48,604 nt of DNA from Fibrobacter sp. (lineage in GTDB: Bacteria > Fibrobacterota > Fibrobacteria > Fibrobacterales > Fibrobacteraceae), in the NCBI GenBank assembly GCA_017959225.1, contig JAGDBD010000043.1, positions 1-48,604 of the forward strand, read 5' to 3'. This document shows positions 40,010-48,604 of the stretch, one piece after another; position 1 is the stretch's first letter; each line of letters starts with the position of its first letter. The translations under genes were made by a program, and so were the position numbers. A model generated the notes under the pieces. The model ran no database searches. It was not told the DNA's origin and saw only the letters and a list, made by a program, of their open reading frames with translations.

Positions 40010-40411
40010 TTACTTCTTTAAAATTTCTTTGATCAGAGACGTGGAAATGCCTTCGGTTCGCGGAAGAACCACCACTTCCTTGTTATGTTCCTTGCACCAC
40101 TTTTCGGCAGCGATAAAACTGGAATTCGTTTGATCAGGGCCGTGGGCAAAAATGTCGAAGTCCACTTGCTGGACGATGCTTTCGGCAGTCTTGTAAAGAA
40201 CGACTTGGTCAACGTAACGGATGGAGGCGACCATATAGCTGCGTTGGTCTTCCGTGTAAGTGAGTTTTGTCCCCGGCTTGAATTTGGTGACGAAAGCGTC
40301 TTCTTGGACGGCGACGATCAAAAAGTCGCCGAGGGCCTTGGCCTTGCGGAAAAGCTCCATATGGCCGAAGTGCAGAAGGTCAAAAACTCCAACGGTAAGA
40401 ATTCGTTTCAT
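40010..40411 (-). CDS. Cytidylyltransferase (TagD-like, CTP:phospho-alcohol)
   Basis: A 133-residue cytidylyltransferase with HFGH at 14-17, the conserved RYVDQVVLYKT segment and the C-terminal GISTSLIKEI (family motif ISTS-IK). Size and motifs match TagD (glycerol-3-phosphate cytidylyltransferase) and ethanolamine-phosphate cytidylyltransferase-like proteins. The substrate is uncertain. GAGG precedes the ATG by 7 nt, and a TATATT box lies at 40437-40432. It forms a two-gene operon with licD, so it most likely makes the CDP-alcohol that LicD uses. Confidence 0.88.
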   Translation of the reverse strand: MKRILTVGVFDLLHFGHMELFRKAKALGDFLIVAVQEDAFVTKFKPGTKLTYTEDQRSYMVASIRYVDQVVLYKTAESIVQQVDFDIFAHGPDQTNSSFIAAEKWCKEHNKEVVVLPRTEGISTSLIKEILKK

Positions 40412-40431
40412 ACAAACCTCAAATCATCTTA

Positions 40432-40437
40432 AATATA
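40432..40437 (-). promoter_or_regulatory. -10 box of the cytidylyltransferase-licD operon
   Basis: Minus-strand CTATATT lies 20 nt before the ATG, with GAGG in between. This is a normal leadered start, unlike the leaderless cases. Confidence 0.55.
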
Positions 40438-40523
40438 GAATCGGAAAAAAGATTGTCGTTCATAAAAAAGACAAGGGGGTGAATTTCTGGCCTGAAACGC
40501 TTTGTTTTCGGCAAATTCCTTTT

Positions 40524-40529
40524 TATCTT
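40524..40529 (+). promoter_or_regulatory. -10 box of first GT8 gene, leaderless position
   Basis: TATCTT ends 7 nt before the ATG at 40537. Confidence 0.5.
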
Positions 40530-40536
40530 TAGAAGT

Positions 40537-41553
40537 ATGGTAAAGTATCTCTTTGTTCTGACAAGCAGCCCGAAGGATTTTTTTTGTGAACAAACGCTGG
40601 TGGCGATTGCGTCGTTGCGTGACCATAATCCGGGCGCATTTGTAACCCTCCTAACGGATGACAAAACCGCGGAAACGCTCACCGGCCCGCGCGCTGTGCT
40701 CAAAGACGCTGTGGATGAGCTCAAAGTTTTGACTCTTGACGAAAAATTCACCCCGATGCTCCGTTCCCGTTATTTAAAAACGGTCATGCGCAATGTGATC
40801 GATGGGGACTTCCTTTACATGGATTCAGACATTGCGGTTGTAGGGGATCTTTCGATTCCCGAAGAATGGGCTGGTGGTATTTATGCGGTGCTTGATTTCC
40901 ACACGAACCTGTCGAAGGCCATCAACCGTAAAAAAGTTCTCGACAACGCAAAGAGAATGGGATTTTCGCCCATCTTAAATGATGAAATTTTTAACGGGGG
41001 TGTCATGTTTGCCGCAGACACTTCCGAAGCCCGCAAGTTCTTTGAAACCTGGCACGAACTGTGGCTTTACTGTGTATCCAAAAACTTCCCCTATGACATG
41101 GCAAGCCTTGCCGAAACAAATTTCAAATTCGGCTACGTGACGCAGAAAATGCCTGGCGGCTGGAACTGCCAATTGGCTTACGGAAACCGCTTTTTACCAA
41201 CGGCCAAAGTTCTGCACTTTTTTGGATCTCGCATTGTAGATACCTGTGGGCACAAGGTGCCGGCGAGCATGGACCTGTTCCTTCCGAAAATTCTTCGCAA
41301 GGACTTTTATACCAATTTGAAAAATATTCCGGTGACAGTGAATGCAGACAAGTCCATTCATATCAACGAATATTACGACGATGTGATTCTCCATGCGAAA
41401 GAAGCTTTCGAATTTCAGACTCGTAAAGTTGGGGCTAAAGGCGCATACATCATTCGCAGTTACGCCTTTGCTAAGTCGCTCGCTTGGCTGTACAAGAAAA
41501 TGCCTTTCGTTGTCAAGTTGCTGCATGTTTTGGGAACGATCCTTGGGAGGTAA
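40537..41553 (+). CDS. Glycosyltransferase, GT8-like
   Basis: A 338-residue glycosyltransferase with a GT-A fold. The nucleotide-sugar metal motif is DSD at 96-98 (FLYMDSDIAVVGD). IFNGGVMFAADTSEARKFFETW and FGYVTQKMPGGWNCQLAYGNRFL follow, with an H-containing ILHFFGS-like segment (KVLHFFGSR) near 225. The last 40 residues are basic and hydrophobic, perhaps a membrane-associating helix. The donor and acceptor are unknown. It begins an apparent operon (spacing 5 nt to the next GT8 gene) of glycan assembly genes. Confidence 0.83.
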   Translation: MVKYLFVLTSSPKDFFCEQTLVAIASLRDHNPGAFVTLLTDDKTAETLTGPRAVLKDAVDELKVLTLDEKFTPMLRSRYLKTVMRNVIDGDFLYMDSDIAVVGDLSIPEEWAGGIYAVLDFHTNLSKAINRKKVLDNAKRMGFSPILNDEIFNGGVMFAADTSEARKFFETWHELWLYCVSKNFPYDMASLAETNFKFGYVTQKMPGGWNCQLAYGNRFLPTAKVLHFFGSRIVDTCGHKVPASMDLFLPKILRKDFYTNLKNIPVTVNADKSIHINEYYDDVILHAKEAFEFQTRKVGAKGAYIIRSYAFAKSLAWLYKKMPFVVKLLHVLGTILGR

Positions 41554-41558
41554 ACAGA

Positions 41559-42497
41559 ATGGAAACGGTTCACATCCCGGTAATCCTTTCGAGCGATAAC
41601 AACCAGGTTTTTGCCATGGCCGTCGTCATGACTTCTGCGGTGCAGACGGCTTCCGAAAATACCTTTTACGATTTTTACTGTTTTCTTTCGAACGATGTGA
41701 CCGCTGAAAATCGGGAACGTTTGAAACGTTGCGCCGATAGCAAAAATTGCTCCGTCACTCTGATGGATATGTCGGAGTATTTTAAAAACGGCATTCAGTA
41801 TAACGGAGCCGTGGGAATGGTCCATTCGGTAACGACTCCTGCGCTTTACAGGTTAAAAGCTCCATCTGTTCTTCCCCAGTATTCCAAAGTGCTTTATTTG
41901 GATACCGATACCCTTGTCCGAGCTGATTTGCGGGAGCTTTTTGAAACGCCGATGGAAGATGTTTACATGGCGGGAGTTCCCGTTGTGTGGGCGCAAATCA
42001 AAAAGAGCGATCGCAATCGATGGCTTCGTCAAAGCGGAATTCCCGGCATGGATTATTACGTGAACAGCGGAGTGCTTCTGATGAATTTAGACGCCATGCG
42101 TAAAGATGGCGTGGAAGAAAAATGCTTGTCGCTTGTGGGAAAAAAAGAATTTGCACCTCTCGATCCTGCGGATCAGTTGATTTTGAATTACGCATGCTAC
42201 GGAAAAATCGGTTTTGTTCCTTGCCGTTATAATGTGACCATGAGCAATATGAAGCATGCCAAGCGGATGACTGCGCTGTATTCTTTGAAGGAAGTGCGGG
42301 ATGCTTTTGAAGATCCTTATGTAATCCATTGGACTGGCGCAGGAAAACCTTGGAAATATTACGACGTACTTTTGGCGCATGAATGGTGGCGTCGCTATGT
42401 GCAATCGCCCTTTGGCGATATTCCGCTAAACCGTTCCGCCAAACCGGGAATGTTTGGAAATTGGTGGAGACTTTTTAAGAAAGCGGTTTTGAAGTAA
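41559..42497 (+). CDS. Glycosyltransferase family 8
   Basis: A 312-residue GT8 enzyme, resembling LPS galactosyl- or glucosyltransferases. It starts METVHIPVILSSDNNQVFAMAVVMTSAVQTA (the GT8 opening), has DTD at 115-117 (VLYLDTDTLV), YYVNSGVLLMNLDAMR, DPADQLILNYACYGKIGFVPCRYNV and YVIHWTGAGKPWKYY. The ATG at 41559 is supported by GGGAGG. It follows the preceding GT gene by 5 nt and precedes the LTA-synthase-like gene by 18 nt. Confidence 0.92.
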   Translation: METVHIPVILSSDNNQVFAMAVVMTSAVQTASENTFYDFYCFLSNDVTAENRERLKRCADSKNCSVTLMDMSEYFKNGIQYNGAVGMVHSVTTPALYRLKAPSVLPQYSKVLYLDTDTLVRADLRELFETPMEDVYMAGVPVVWAQIKKSDRNRWLRQSGIPGMDYYVNSGVLLMNLDAMRKDGVEEKCLSLVGKKEFAPLDPADQLILNYACYGKIGFVPCRYNVTMSNMKHAKRMTALYSLKEVRDAFEDPYVIHWTGAGKPWKYYDVLLAHEWWRRYVQSPFGDIPLNRSAKPGMFGNWWRLFKKAVLK

Positions 42498-42515
42498 AAA
42501 ATTGCTTGTAATTCT

Positions 42516-44462
42516 ATGAAAAAGAAATTTGAACTGTTGAAAAATCCGTTTATCCTGATTACGCTTTTTGCGTTCATTTTACAAACGTTCTTGTTTGTAT
42601 GTTTTTATTCGTTGCCAGATCCCCTTGGACTATCCATGCTCGAAATGTTTTCGGGGAAAATGCTTTGGCAATTCACGATGACTTATGGCGCAATTCTTGC
42701 GCTTTCTGCATTGTTCGCGTTCGCTAAATCTCCGCGGGCGCTTTCGATTTTTTACGTGTTCTACTTCTTTTATGCAATCGTCGATTATGAAGTCTTTCGC
42801 TTTACGCATCAGAGACTTTCTTATTCCTATATTCGCACGTACTTTCATTGGTCCAATGTTTCGGATCCGACGACGTCAGCAACTCTTGGGGGGGAACCTG
42901 GAACGGTTTTGTTTTTGGGAGCGCTGTTTGCGGCGATTGCTGCAGCGGTTTCTTTCTGCGTATACTGGACAAAACGCAAACGTCGGTTAAAAAAGGCGGG
43001 AAAATCCGCGAAGCTTGTTTTTAGCAAAAAGATCCCGGTGGTCATGCTCGTTTCGGGGCTAATCCTTTCGATTATACCATTGATTCTTTTCCTTGCGGGA
43101 ACTCGTGGCACTGTAAAAGTTCCGGTGATTGATTTTCCGATCGATATGCGTTTTACGCTGGGAAAACACACGATTACAGCTCCGATTTTGCATATTGCCG
43201 CGGAAGAATCTTTTGAATTTGTGCGGGACGATTATAAAATCACGGATGAACTCGTTCAAAATTTGGACGCATTTTTGCCCGCTGATTTTTCGAAAAATCG
43301 CATGGATTCTAAATATCCCGGATATCGCAAAGCATCGGCTCTTGCATTCAAAGCGGATCACCCGTACAACGTGGTGTTTATTTTCGGAGAATCTTTTAAG
43401 GGACGTATTTTTAATCAGATGTTAGAAGGGGATACCTCTCTTGCCCCGAATATTTGGAAGTTGGCAAATCGTGGTGCCATCTGGTTCAAAAATGCGTTCA
43501 GCGGCGGATATCCGACAGTACGCGGAACCATGGCAACGTATCTTGGATTCCCTTCGCATCCGAATCGCGATCTGCCCAGTTTTTATGCTTCGAATCATTT
43601 TAAGGGATTTCCGGAATATTTGACGGATTACACCCGAGCTTATGTGACGATTTCAAATCCGGTTTTTGACCACACGCTTCCATTTATTGAACGTTTTTAT
43701 GGAAATAATTGGAAAGTCGCTTCGGACCCGGAAATTCCGGGCACAATGGATAGTTTAGGAGCTAGCCTTGCAATGGAAACCCTTTCGGAAATGCCGACGG
43801 ACAAGAACTGGTTCTTGCTTTTTAACACCATCGCTTCGCACATTCCTTTCCAAAATTATCCGGATTCTTTTGATGCAAAACCGGAAGATGCCATGTACCG
43901 CTACCGTGCGGCTGTGCGTTACACCGACCAGCAGCTTGGCAGGTTCTTCGATGAACTTTCCAAACGCCCGGATTATGAAAATACGGTGGTGATTCTGCTG
44001 GGAGACCATGATACTCCTGTAGATTCCGTTGATTACCGTGTGCCGCAGCCGCTAGGCGTTTCCACGTCACGAATTTTTATGGGAATTTTTTCCACGGATA
44101 CGGCTCTCGTGAAAGGGTTGGAAGTTCGGGAAGACGTGGCTTCTCAACATGACATTGGCCCGACCGTGATGGATTTGGCCCAAGTTCGCGGGGAAAATCA
44201 TTTTTGGGGTTATGATCTTTTGACGCAAAAGCGACCGGCGGAACAGCCGTCTATATTCCTCACCCAGAATTCTTATTTCCTCGGTTTTCAAGACTCCGTT
44301 CTTGTTGGCGGGCTTGAAAATGACGAAGTTTTTGTCGGAAAAAATGAAGAGTATCAAGTTTCTTCCGATGCAAATGCGAAAGCGTGGAGAAACCATGCCA
44401 TTGGCGCAAGTAAAGTTTTAAGAGCTCTACTTCGCAATGACCAAATGATGCCCGTGAAGTAG
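42516..44462 (+). CDS. LTA synthase-like membrane sulfatase/phosphotransferase
   Basis: A 648-residue protein of the alkaline phosphatase superfamily. Four to five N-terminal membrane segments (about 12-190) anchor a periplasmic catalytic domain starting near 285. Metal and nucleophile motifs are FGESFKG (Glu), GGYPTVRGTMATYLGFP (nucleophile Thr) and LLGDHDTP (Asp-His). The layout matches LtaS and phosphoethanolamine or phosphoglycerol transferases, which move phospho-groups from phospholipids to surface acceptors. No ribosome-binding site is visible, so it may be translated after the GT8 gene by coupling. The acceptor is unknown. Confidence 0.9.
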   Translation: MKKKFELLKNPFILITLFAFILQTFLFVCFYSLPDPLGLSMLEMFSGKMLWQFTMTYGAILALSALFAFAKSPRALSIFYVFYFFYAIVDYEVFRFTHQRLSYSYIRTYFHWSNVSDPTTSATLGGEPGTVLFLGALFAAIAAAVSFCVYWTKRKRRLKKAGKSAKLVFSKKIPVVMLVSGLILSIIPLILFLAGTRGTVKVPVIDFPIDMRFTLGKHTITAPILHIAAEESFEFVRDDYKITDELVQNLDAFLPADFSKNRMDSKYPGYRKASALAFKADHPYNVVFIFGESFKGRIFNQMLEGDTSLAPNIWKLANRGAIWFKNAFSGGYPTVRGTMATYLGFPSHPNRDLPSFYASNHFKGFPEYLTDYTRAYVTISNPVFDHTLPFIERFYGNNWKVASDPEIPGTMDSLGASLAMETLSEMPTDKNWFLLFNTIASHIPFQNYPDSFDAKPEDAMYRYRAAVRYTDQQLGRFFDELSKRPDYENTVVILLGDHDTPVDSVDYRVPQPLGVSTSRIFMGIFSTDTALVKGLEVREDVASQHDIGPTVMDLAQVRGENHFWGYDLLTQKRPAEQPSIFLTQNSYFLGFQDSVLVGGLENDEVFVGKNEEYQVSSDANAKAWRNHAIGASKVLRALLRNDQMMPVK

Positions 44463-44567
44463 TCAAATCCGGCCCTATTTTTTATTGGAATAGGTAAGTC
44501 TCGGTAGAGAAGATGACCCTTTATCGGGGGAAATCCCGTCTTTGAATTGCCAAAATGGGAATATTTA

Positions 44568-44573
44568 TATATT
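44568..44573 (+). promoter_or_regulatory. -10 box of MMPL gene, leaderless position
   Basis: TATATT ends exactly 6 nt before the ATG at 44580. TTGCCA at 44547-44552 is a possible -35 with a short 15-bp spacer. The gap 44463-44567 also holds a 6-bp hairpin (CCTATT/AATAGG). Confidence 0.6.
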
Positions 44574-44579
44574 TGCATC

Positions 44580-47159
44580 ATGGATATTCAAAAGTCGCTT
44601 ATCGAAAGATTTTCCAATTGGTACATCCCACTCATTTGCAAGCACCAGTATAAGGCGCTTGTTTTTTACATTGTGCTCGCGCTCCTCCTCGCATTCCCGA
44701 TTCTCGTTTTTCCGGGGCTCAAGCTGGATGCGGATCTTGCACATTTGCTGCCGGAAGAAACTCCAAGTGTTAAGGCGCTGAACGAATCTTACGAAAGATT
44801 TGGAAGTACCGACAAATTCATGATTGCAATCCAAAGCGAAGACGTGGAACTTGTCGCTGCGCTGCAAGACTCCATTGCGGATTACATTCACAAAAATTGG
44901 GAAGGCGATTACGTTTCCACGCAAGTGGACAACGAAAATCAGTTCTTTAAAGACAATGGACTTTTGTACCTTCCGCTGCACCATTTGGAATCCCTGCGGG
45001 ACAACTTAGAAGATGTGCAACAGGAAATCGGGCGGCAGAACGGCCCGCTGGTCGTTGACCTTTTGGGAGACATGGCGACTGAAAAAAAAGAACGTGTATG
45101 GTTTGATGCGAGCATTCCACAGGAACTTGGACTTCCAGAAGAAGCGCTTAGCGCATTCGACACCTTTTTCAAAAAGGATTCGTCAAAAGTCGAAGAAAAA
45201 ACTTCAGACGAATGGAATGCAAAATCCACAGTTCCTTCCCATTTGAAAAATCGCTTGATCGGATCTCCGAACCCAGAAAATTTTGATGGCAAAATTCTTT
45301 TTAACGGCGTTGTGAATGCGAAGCTTTTAAAGCCTTCGACGGATTATGAATTTGTAACGCACATTCTTGCTCGCACCGATACGCTGCTGCAATATTTCAA
45401 CAGCAAAACGTATCCTGTGCCCACCCGCTTTACCGTGGAAGGAACCTACGAAGGCTTAAAAGAAGTGGACGACGTGGCAAACGATAGCATCTTTTCGTTT
45501 GGCATTAGCCTTGTACTCATCTTTTTGCTGACGGCATTCTTCTTCCGCAGCGTTAAAGGCCCGATTCTTGTGACCGCGTCTGTTTTGTACGCTTGCATTC
45601 CGACTCTTGCTTTTACGGCGATTTTCTACGGCAAATTCAATCCGTTTACGGTATTTGTCGCATCGATTATTTTGGGAATCGGCATTGACTATTCGATTCA
45701 CATTTTGGGTACCGCTCAAAAATTGCTGCACAAGTATGCGACTTTGGAAGAAGTCCTTGAACATGCCCAAAAGAAGATGATTAAACCTTTCATTTTGGCG
45801 AGTTTTACAACGATTGCCGCTTTCCTTACGCTGCTTGCATCTAGCTTCCGGGGATTTTATGAATTCGGCATTGTGGCTTCGACAGGCGTGCTTTTTAGCA
45901 TGCTTACGTCGGTGCTTGTTCTGCCGGTTTTTGTGAAGTGCATGGGAGGCATTCCGAAAGCTCCCCATAACAGTTTGCTTCCGAAATCTTGGAGCGAAAA
46001 GCAGATCTTCAAGTTCTTCAAAGTGGCTGCTGTTATTGGATTTGTCATCGGCGCACTTTCGCTGTATTACTGCCACTATGTGGATTTTGAACACAATCTG
46101 CGGAACTTGCGTCGCATCTCCACCGAAAAAACGCAAAAGAAAAATAAAATTTCGACCAAGGTTACAACGGCTTCGGGAAAAGCAAAAACATCGACACCGG
46201 CGGCTGTCATGGGATCAAAACCGGAACAGCTCGACAAGCTTTACGATACGTTGATGTACCGCCTGCTTGTAGAAAAAGATCCGATGCTCGGTAGCTTTTT
46301 AACGCTCAAAACCTTTGTTCCCCCGAAGGATTCCCAAGAAGCCCGTTTGGAAGTGATTGAAGAAATCCGTGAACTCGCCAATGCCCGTGTCTTTGACCGT
46401 GCAACGGGTGAAGATTCGGCAAATATCGCGACGCTTCGAAAGCTTTCCCTGGTAGAAGATACCTTTGGACCGGAAGATATTCCGGCTTGGACATTGGATA
46501 TTCTTCGTGAAAAGGACGGTTCTTACGGTAAAATCGGCTTTATTTACGGGGATTTCCCGAGTTGGGACGCTCATGCGTTGCACGAATTCCAGAACCGATA
46601 TGGGCATTGGAATTTTGACGGTGAAAACCTGCGCACATTCTCGTCGCAGTTCATTCTTTCGGATGTGATTGAATCGGTGAAAGCGGATAGCTTTAAACTG
46701 GCAACAGCGATTATTGTGGTCATTTTTGCAACGCTTGCGATTTCGTTCCGCAAACCGAAACTCTTCATTACGGGCTGCATTTCCTTTGGCCTTGGATTTT
46801 TGATTACGATGGGCCTTCTTGGATTTTTAACCCATGCCTTCGAATTTGGAAAGATCAGCATTTACAATGTGATCGTGATTCCGATGACTCTTGGAATTGG
46901 AATCGATGCGACGATTCACTTCATTTCGGCTTGGATTTCGGATAAAAATATGACGCTCCGTCAGCTTTTGGACAATACAGGCCGAAACGTGATGGCGAGT
47001 TCCACGACGACGATTGCAGGCTTTGTGGGATTCCTCTTTACGACGCACCGCGGATTGCAGGGCATTGGACATTTGGCTTGTGTAGGTCTTGCGGTATTTT
47101 TGCTAACGAGCGTTGTTTTTAGTATGTTCTTGTGCGGCAGCTTGCTAAAGAAAAATTGA
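44580..47159 (+). CDS. MMPL/RND-family lipid exporter
   Basis: An 859-residue inner-membrane transporter with the RND duplication. One N-terminal membrane helix (about 28-47), a periplasmic domain and five helices make the first half; the second half repeats the pattern. The RND signature in helix 4 appears twice: GIGIDYSIH near 367 and GIGIDATIHF near 771. The charged sequence between the halves (KKNKISTKVTTASGKAKTSTP) is a linker. I start at the ATG at 44580, 6 nt after TATATT. MMPL members export lipids, glycolipids or hopanoids in envelope building, and neighbours here suggest a glycolipid. The cargo is not known. Confidence 0.9.
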   Translation: MDIQKSLIERFSNWYIPLICKHQYKALVFYIVLALLLAFPILVFPGLKLDADLAHLLPEETPSVKALNESYERFGSTDKFMIAIQSEDVELVAALQDSIADYIHKNWEGDYVSTQVDNENQFFKDNGLLYLPLHHLESLRDNLEDVQQEIGRQNGPLVVDLLGDMATEKKERVWFDASIPQELGLPEEALSAFDTFFKKDSSKVEEKTSDEWNAKSTVPSHLKNRLIGSPNPENFDGKILFNGVVNAKLLKPSTDYEFVTHILARTDTLLQYFNSKTYPVPTRFTVEGTYEGLKEVDDVANDSIFSFGISLVLIFLLTAFFFRSVKGPILVTASVLYACIPTLAFTAIFYGKFNPFTVFVASIILGIGIDYSIHILGTAQKLLHKYATLEEVLEHAQKKMIKPFILASFTTIAAFLTLLASSFRGFYEFGIVASTGVLFSMLTSVLVLPVFVKCMGGIPKAPHNSLLPKSWSEKQIFKFFKVAAVIGFVIGALSLYYCHYVDFEHNLRNLRRISTEKTQKKNKISTKVTTASGKAKTSTPAAVMGSKPEQLDKLYDTLMYRLLVEKDPMLGSFLTLKTFVPPKDSQEARLEVIEEIRELANARVFDRATGEDSANIATLRKLSLVEDTFGPEDIPAWTLDILREKDGSYGKIGFIYGDFPSWDAHALHEFQNRYGHWNFDGENLRTFSSQFILSDVIESVKADSFKLATAIIVVIFATLAISFRKPKLFITGCISFGLGFLITMGLLGFLTHAFEFGKISIYNVIVIPMTLGIGIDATIHFISAWISDKNMTLRQLLDNTGRNVMASSTTTIAGFVGFLFTTHRGLQGIGHLACVGLAVFLLTSVVFSMFLCGSLLKKN

Positions 47160-47170
47160 TTTTATCGCAA

Positions 47171-47200
47171 AAAAAGTTCTCCCGTTGCGGAGAACTTTTT
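47171..47200. terminator. Terminator after the MMPL gene
   Basis: The 12-bp stem AAAAAGTTCTCC/GGAGAACTTTTT encloses a 6-nt loop. A and T tracts on both sides suit both the MMPL gene and the convergent LTA-synthase-like gene. Confidence 0.92.
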
Positions 47201-47224
47201 GCATTTAAACAGATTTTTAAGATT

Positions 47225-48604
47225 TCAAAAACCGGTTTCTAAAGTGTAATCAGAAATTCGGATTAGCGTATCGATCAAGCTTTCGAGCTTTTTAACGACG
47301 TCTTTTTTATCTGCGGAAAGGTCTTGCTTTTGATGGGTGTCGCTTTCTGCAAAAAGTCCGTCCACACTTCCGGAATTCAACGGATACCGGTCGATTAAAC
47401 GGTATCCTTCAAATCCGATATCGGCCACTTTGGAATAAGCGCCGAGGGAAAGTCCGCTGCCGTAGCCTCGCAAAAGATTGTGTCCCATGGAAATGCTTGG
47501 GACGGCTATACCGGCGAGTTCAAGAATGGTAACGCCGACGTCGATCTGCGCCGCGGTAGTTGTATCGATTGCCTGCTCCATGTTTTTTCCATGGATAAGG
47601 AACGGAATCCATGTGGCGTTGGAATAAGCGCTACCGTTCATGGTGGAAACATCGTTTTCGCCGAGAGGGAATCCGTGGTCCGCCATGATGATCACGTACG
47701 TGTTCTGGTACCAGGGTTCATTTTCGATGGAATGGATAAAACGGGCCAGCTGACGGTCGGTATAACCCATGGTCACTTTGATGCGTTCTTGGAGCGGTCG
47801 GTTCTTTTCTTCATCTGTCATTCCGGCGGCGAAGTTGAACGGATAATGGTTGGAACGGCTCATGACCGTTGCGAGGAAAGGCTTGTCCTGTAAAACGAGA
47901 GAGTCCCGGATTGCGGAAACGGTCTTGTCGAAGAAGCTCGAATCGTCTTCAAAGTTGCGGTCGTAATGCTCAGCCGTGTACCACTTGGCCATCCAGACTC
48001 CGAGATTGTCCCAAGCCGGATCGGCGGCAGAAAAATAATGGGTGGTGTAACCGGAATCCGTGAGCACGGAGGCGAAGCTTGGCAAATTAACGTGGGCAAG
48101 ATCGGTTGCTTGTGCGAGACGGGAATGGTGCGGAATTCCAATGTGCGTAGAAAGAACTCCGCCGGTTGTAGGAAGACCGCTTGCATGCATGCGTACCCAG
48201 GCGTGGGAATGCTTGGCAATGGAATCGAGGAAGGGTGTGGGGGAAGTTTCGTCTGGATTCATGAATCCCACATTCAATCCACGGTGCGATTCCAGTAAAA
48301 ACAGAATGAAGTTCGGCTTCTCGGCCCGGCGCGCTTTTAACGCTTCGCTTTCGGCTAGCGACTTTTGGGGAATCCGGTAAAGAGGAAGCTTTTTTCCGAC
48401 TTCCGAAGAATCGAAAATCCAAAGGGAATCCCCTTCTATTTTTTGCCACAGATTTTGGTACGCCTTTCCCAAAATCAAGATGTCGTCGGAATTCAGATGT
48501 TCCAGTTTTTTTTCTGGGAAGAGTTCGTTGTAAACGAGAGTCACCACGGGGCGAAGCTTTGCCATTCGAGCGTTGCCCGTCCAGATGACATAAACGAACA
48601 GGTA
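47225..48604 (-). CDS. LTA synthase-like sulfatase/phosphotransferase (5' end outside the window)
   Basis: The frame stays open to the window edge, and the first residues seen (YLFVYVIWTGNAR) look like the end of a last membrane helix, so the start lies further right; 459 residues are visible. Catalytic motifs of the alkaline phosphatase superfamily are present: LFLLESHRGLNVGFMN (Glu), GLPTTGGVLSTHIGIP (nucleophile Thr) and IIMADHGFPLGEND. The pairing of two such enzymes about the MMPL exporter hints at two steps of phospho-group addition. A long helical tail (about 415-459) is rich in Lys and Asp. Confidence 0.9.
   Translation of the reverse strand, partial: YLFVYVIWTGNARMAKLRPVVTLVYNELFPEKKLEHLNSDDILILGKAYQNLWQKIEGDSLWIFDSSEVGKKLPLYRIPQKSLAESEALKARRAEKPNFILFLLESHRGLNVGFMNPDETSPTPFLDSIAKHSHAWVRMHASGLPTTGGVLSTHIGIPHHSRLAQATDLAHVNLPSFASVLTDSGYTTHYFSAADPAWDNLGVWMAKWYTAEHYDRNFEDDSSFFDKTVSAIRDSLVLQDKPFLATVMSRSNHYPFNFAAGMTDEEKNRPLQERIKVTMGYTDRQLARFIHSIENEPWYQNTYVIIMADHGFPLGENDVSTMNGSAYSNATWIPFLIHGKNMEQAIDTTTAAQIDVGVTILELAGIAVPSISMGHNLLRGYGSGLSLGAYSKVADIGFEGYRLIDRYPLNSGSVDGLFAESDTHQKQDLSADKKDVVKKLESLIDTLIRISDYTLETGF

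Noticed and set aside
1-48604. Mobile elements, CRISPR arrays, prophage
   Set aside because: No transposase, integrase, phage gene, terminal inverted repeats or regularly spaced repeats were seen; the only tandem repeats are inside infB.

Overview
The window is a gene-dense bacterial chromosome segment, most likely from Fibrobacter or a close relative (phylum Fibrobacterota). The clearest marker is a TIGR02147-type protein at 20843-21694, a paralogous family known mainly from Fibrobacter succinogenes. Further support comes from Gram-negative envelope proteins (beta-barrel outer-membrane proteins, a SPOR lipoprotein), many Ala/Lys/Glu-rich proteins of moderate GC, and a recurrent CTATATT/TATCTT -10 box. 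I see no insertion sequence, integrase, phage gene or CRISPR array, so this reads as core chromosome with one accessory envelope cluster at the right end.

Layout. 1-2.2 kb: the 3' end of purE, a DUF3108 protein and a probable outer-membrane protein. 2.3-2.6 kb: a candidate small RNA with its own promoter and terminator, then tRNA-Arg(CCG). 2.6-4.8 kb (minus): a SPOR lipoprotein and rimO. 4.8-10.8 kb: rpsU, yqeY, rpiA, a SlyD-type isomerase, a phosphoesterase, rlmH, an M32 carboxypeptidase and lrgAB. 10.9-18.9 kb: a large B12/radical-SAM protein, a 1147-residue secreted metalloprotease/propeller/barrel protein and mutL. 18.9-25.5 kb: a hypothetical with a winged-helix-like C-terminus, a second structured RNA, the TIGR02147 gene, a secreted protein, ftsB-like, dprA, mazG and a small membrane protein.

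25.6-32.8 kb is the classic translation operon rimP-nusA-infB-rbfA-truB-ribF. 32.8-36.4 kb is a metal-homeostasis unit: a P-type ATPase and a separate HMA metal-binding protein face an ArsR repressor across a 170-bp region holding two near-identical palindromes. A panE-like reductase is coupled to arsR, and ilvA faces it. 37.8-48.6 kb is a surface-glycan region: a flippase, a cytidylyltransferase plus LicD pair, two GT8 glycosyltransferases, two LTA-synthase-like phosphotransferases and an MMPL/RND lipid exporter. Together these suggest a surface glycan or glycolipid decorated with phospho-alcohol groups.

The most unusual signals are regulatory. Many genes have a TATATT/TATCTT/TATTTT box only 6-9 nt before the start codon and no ribosome-binding site, which predicts widespread leaderless mRNAs. 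There are two unannotated structured RNAs, one with an SD-like and one with a C-rich anti-SD-like segment. MutL has lost key endonuclease residues, and dprA and mazG have overlapping divergent start codons.
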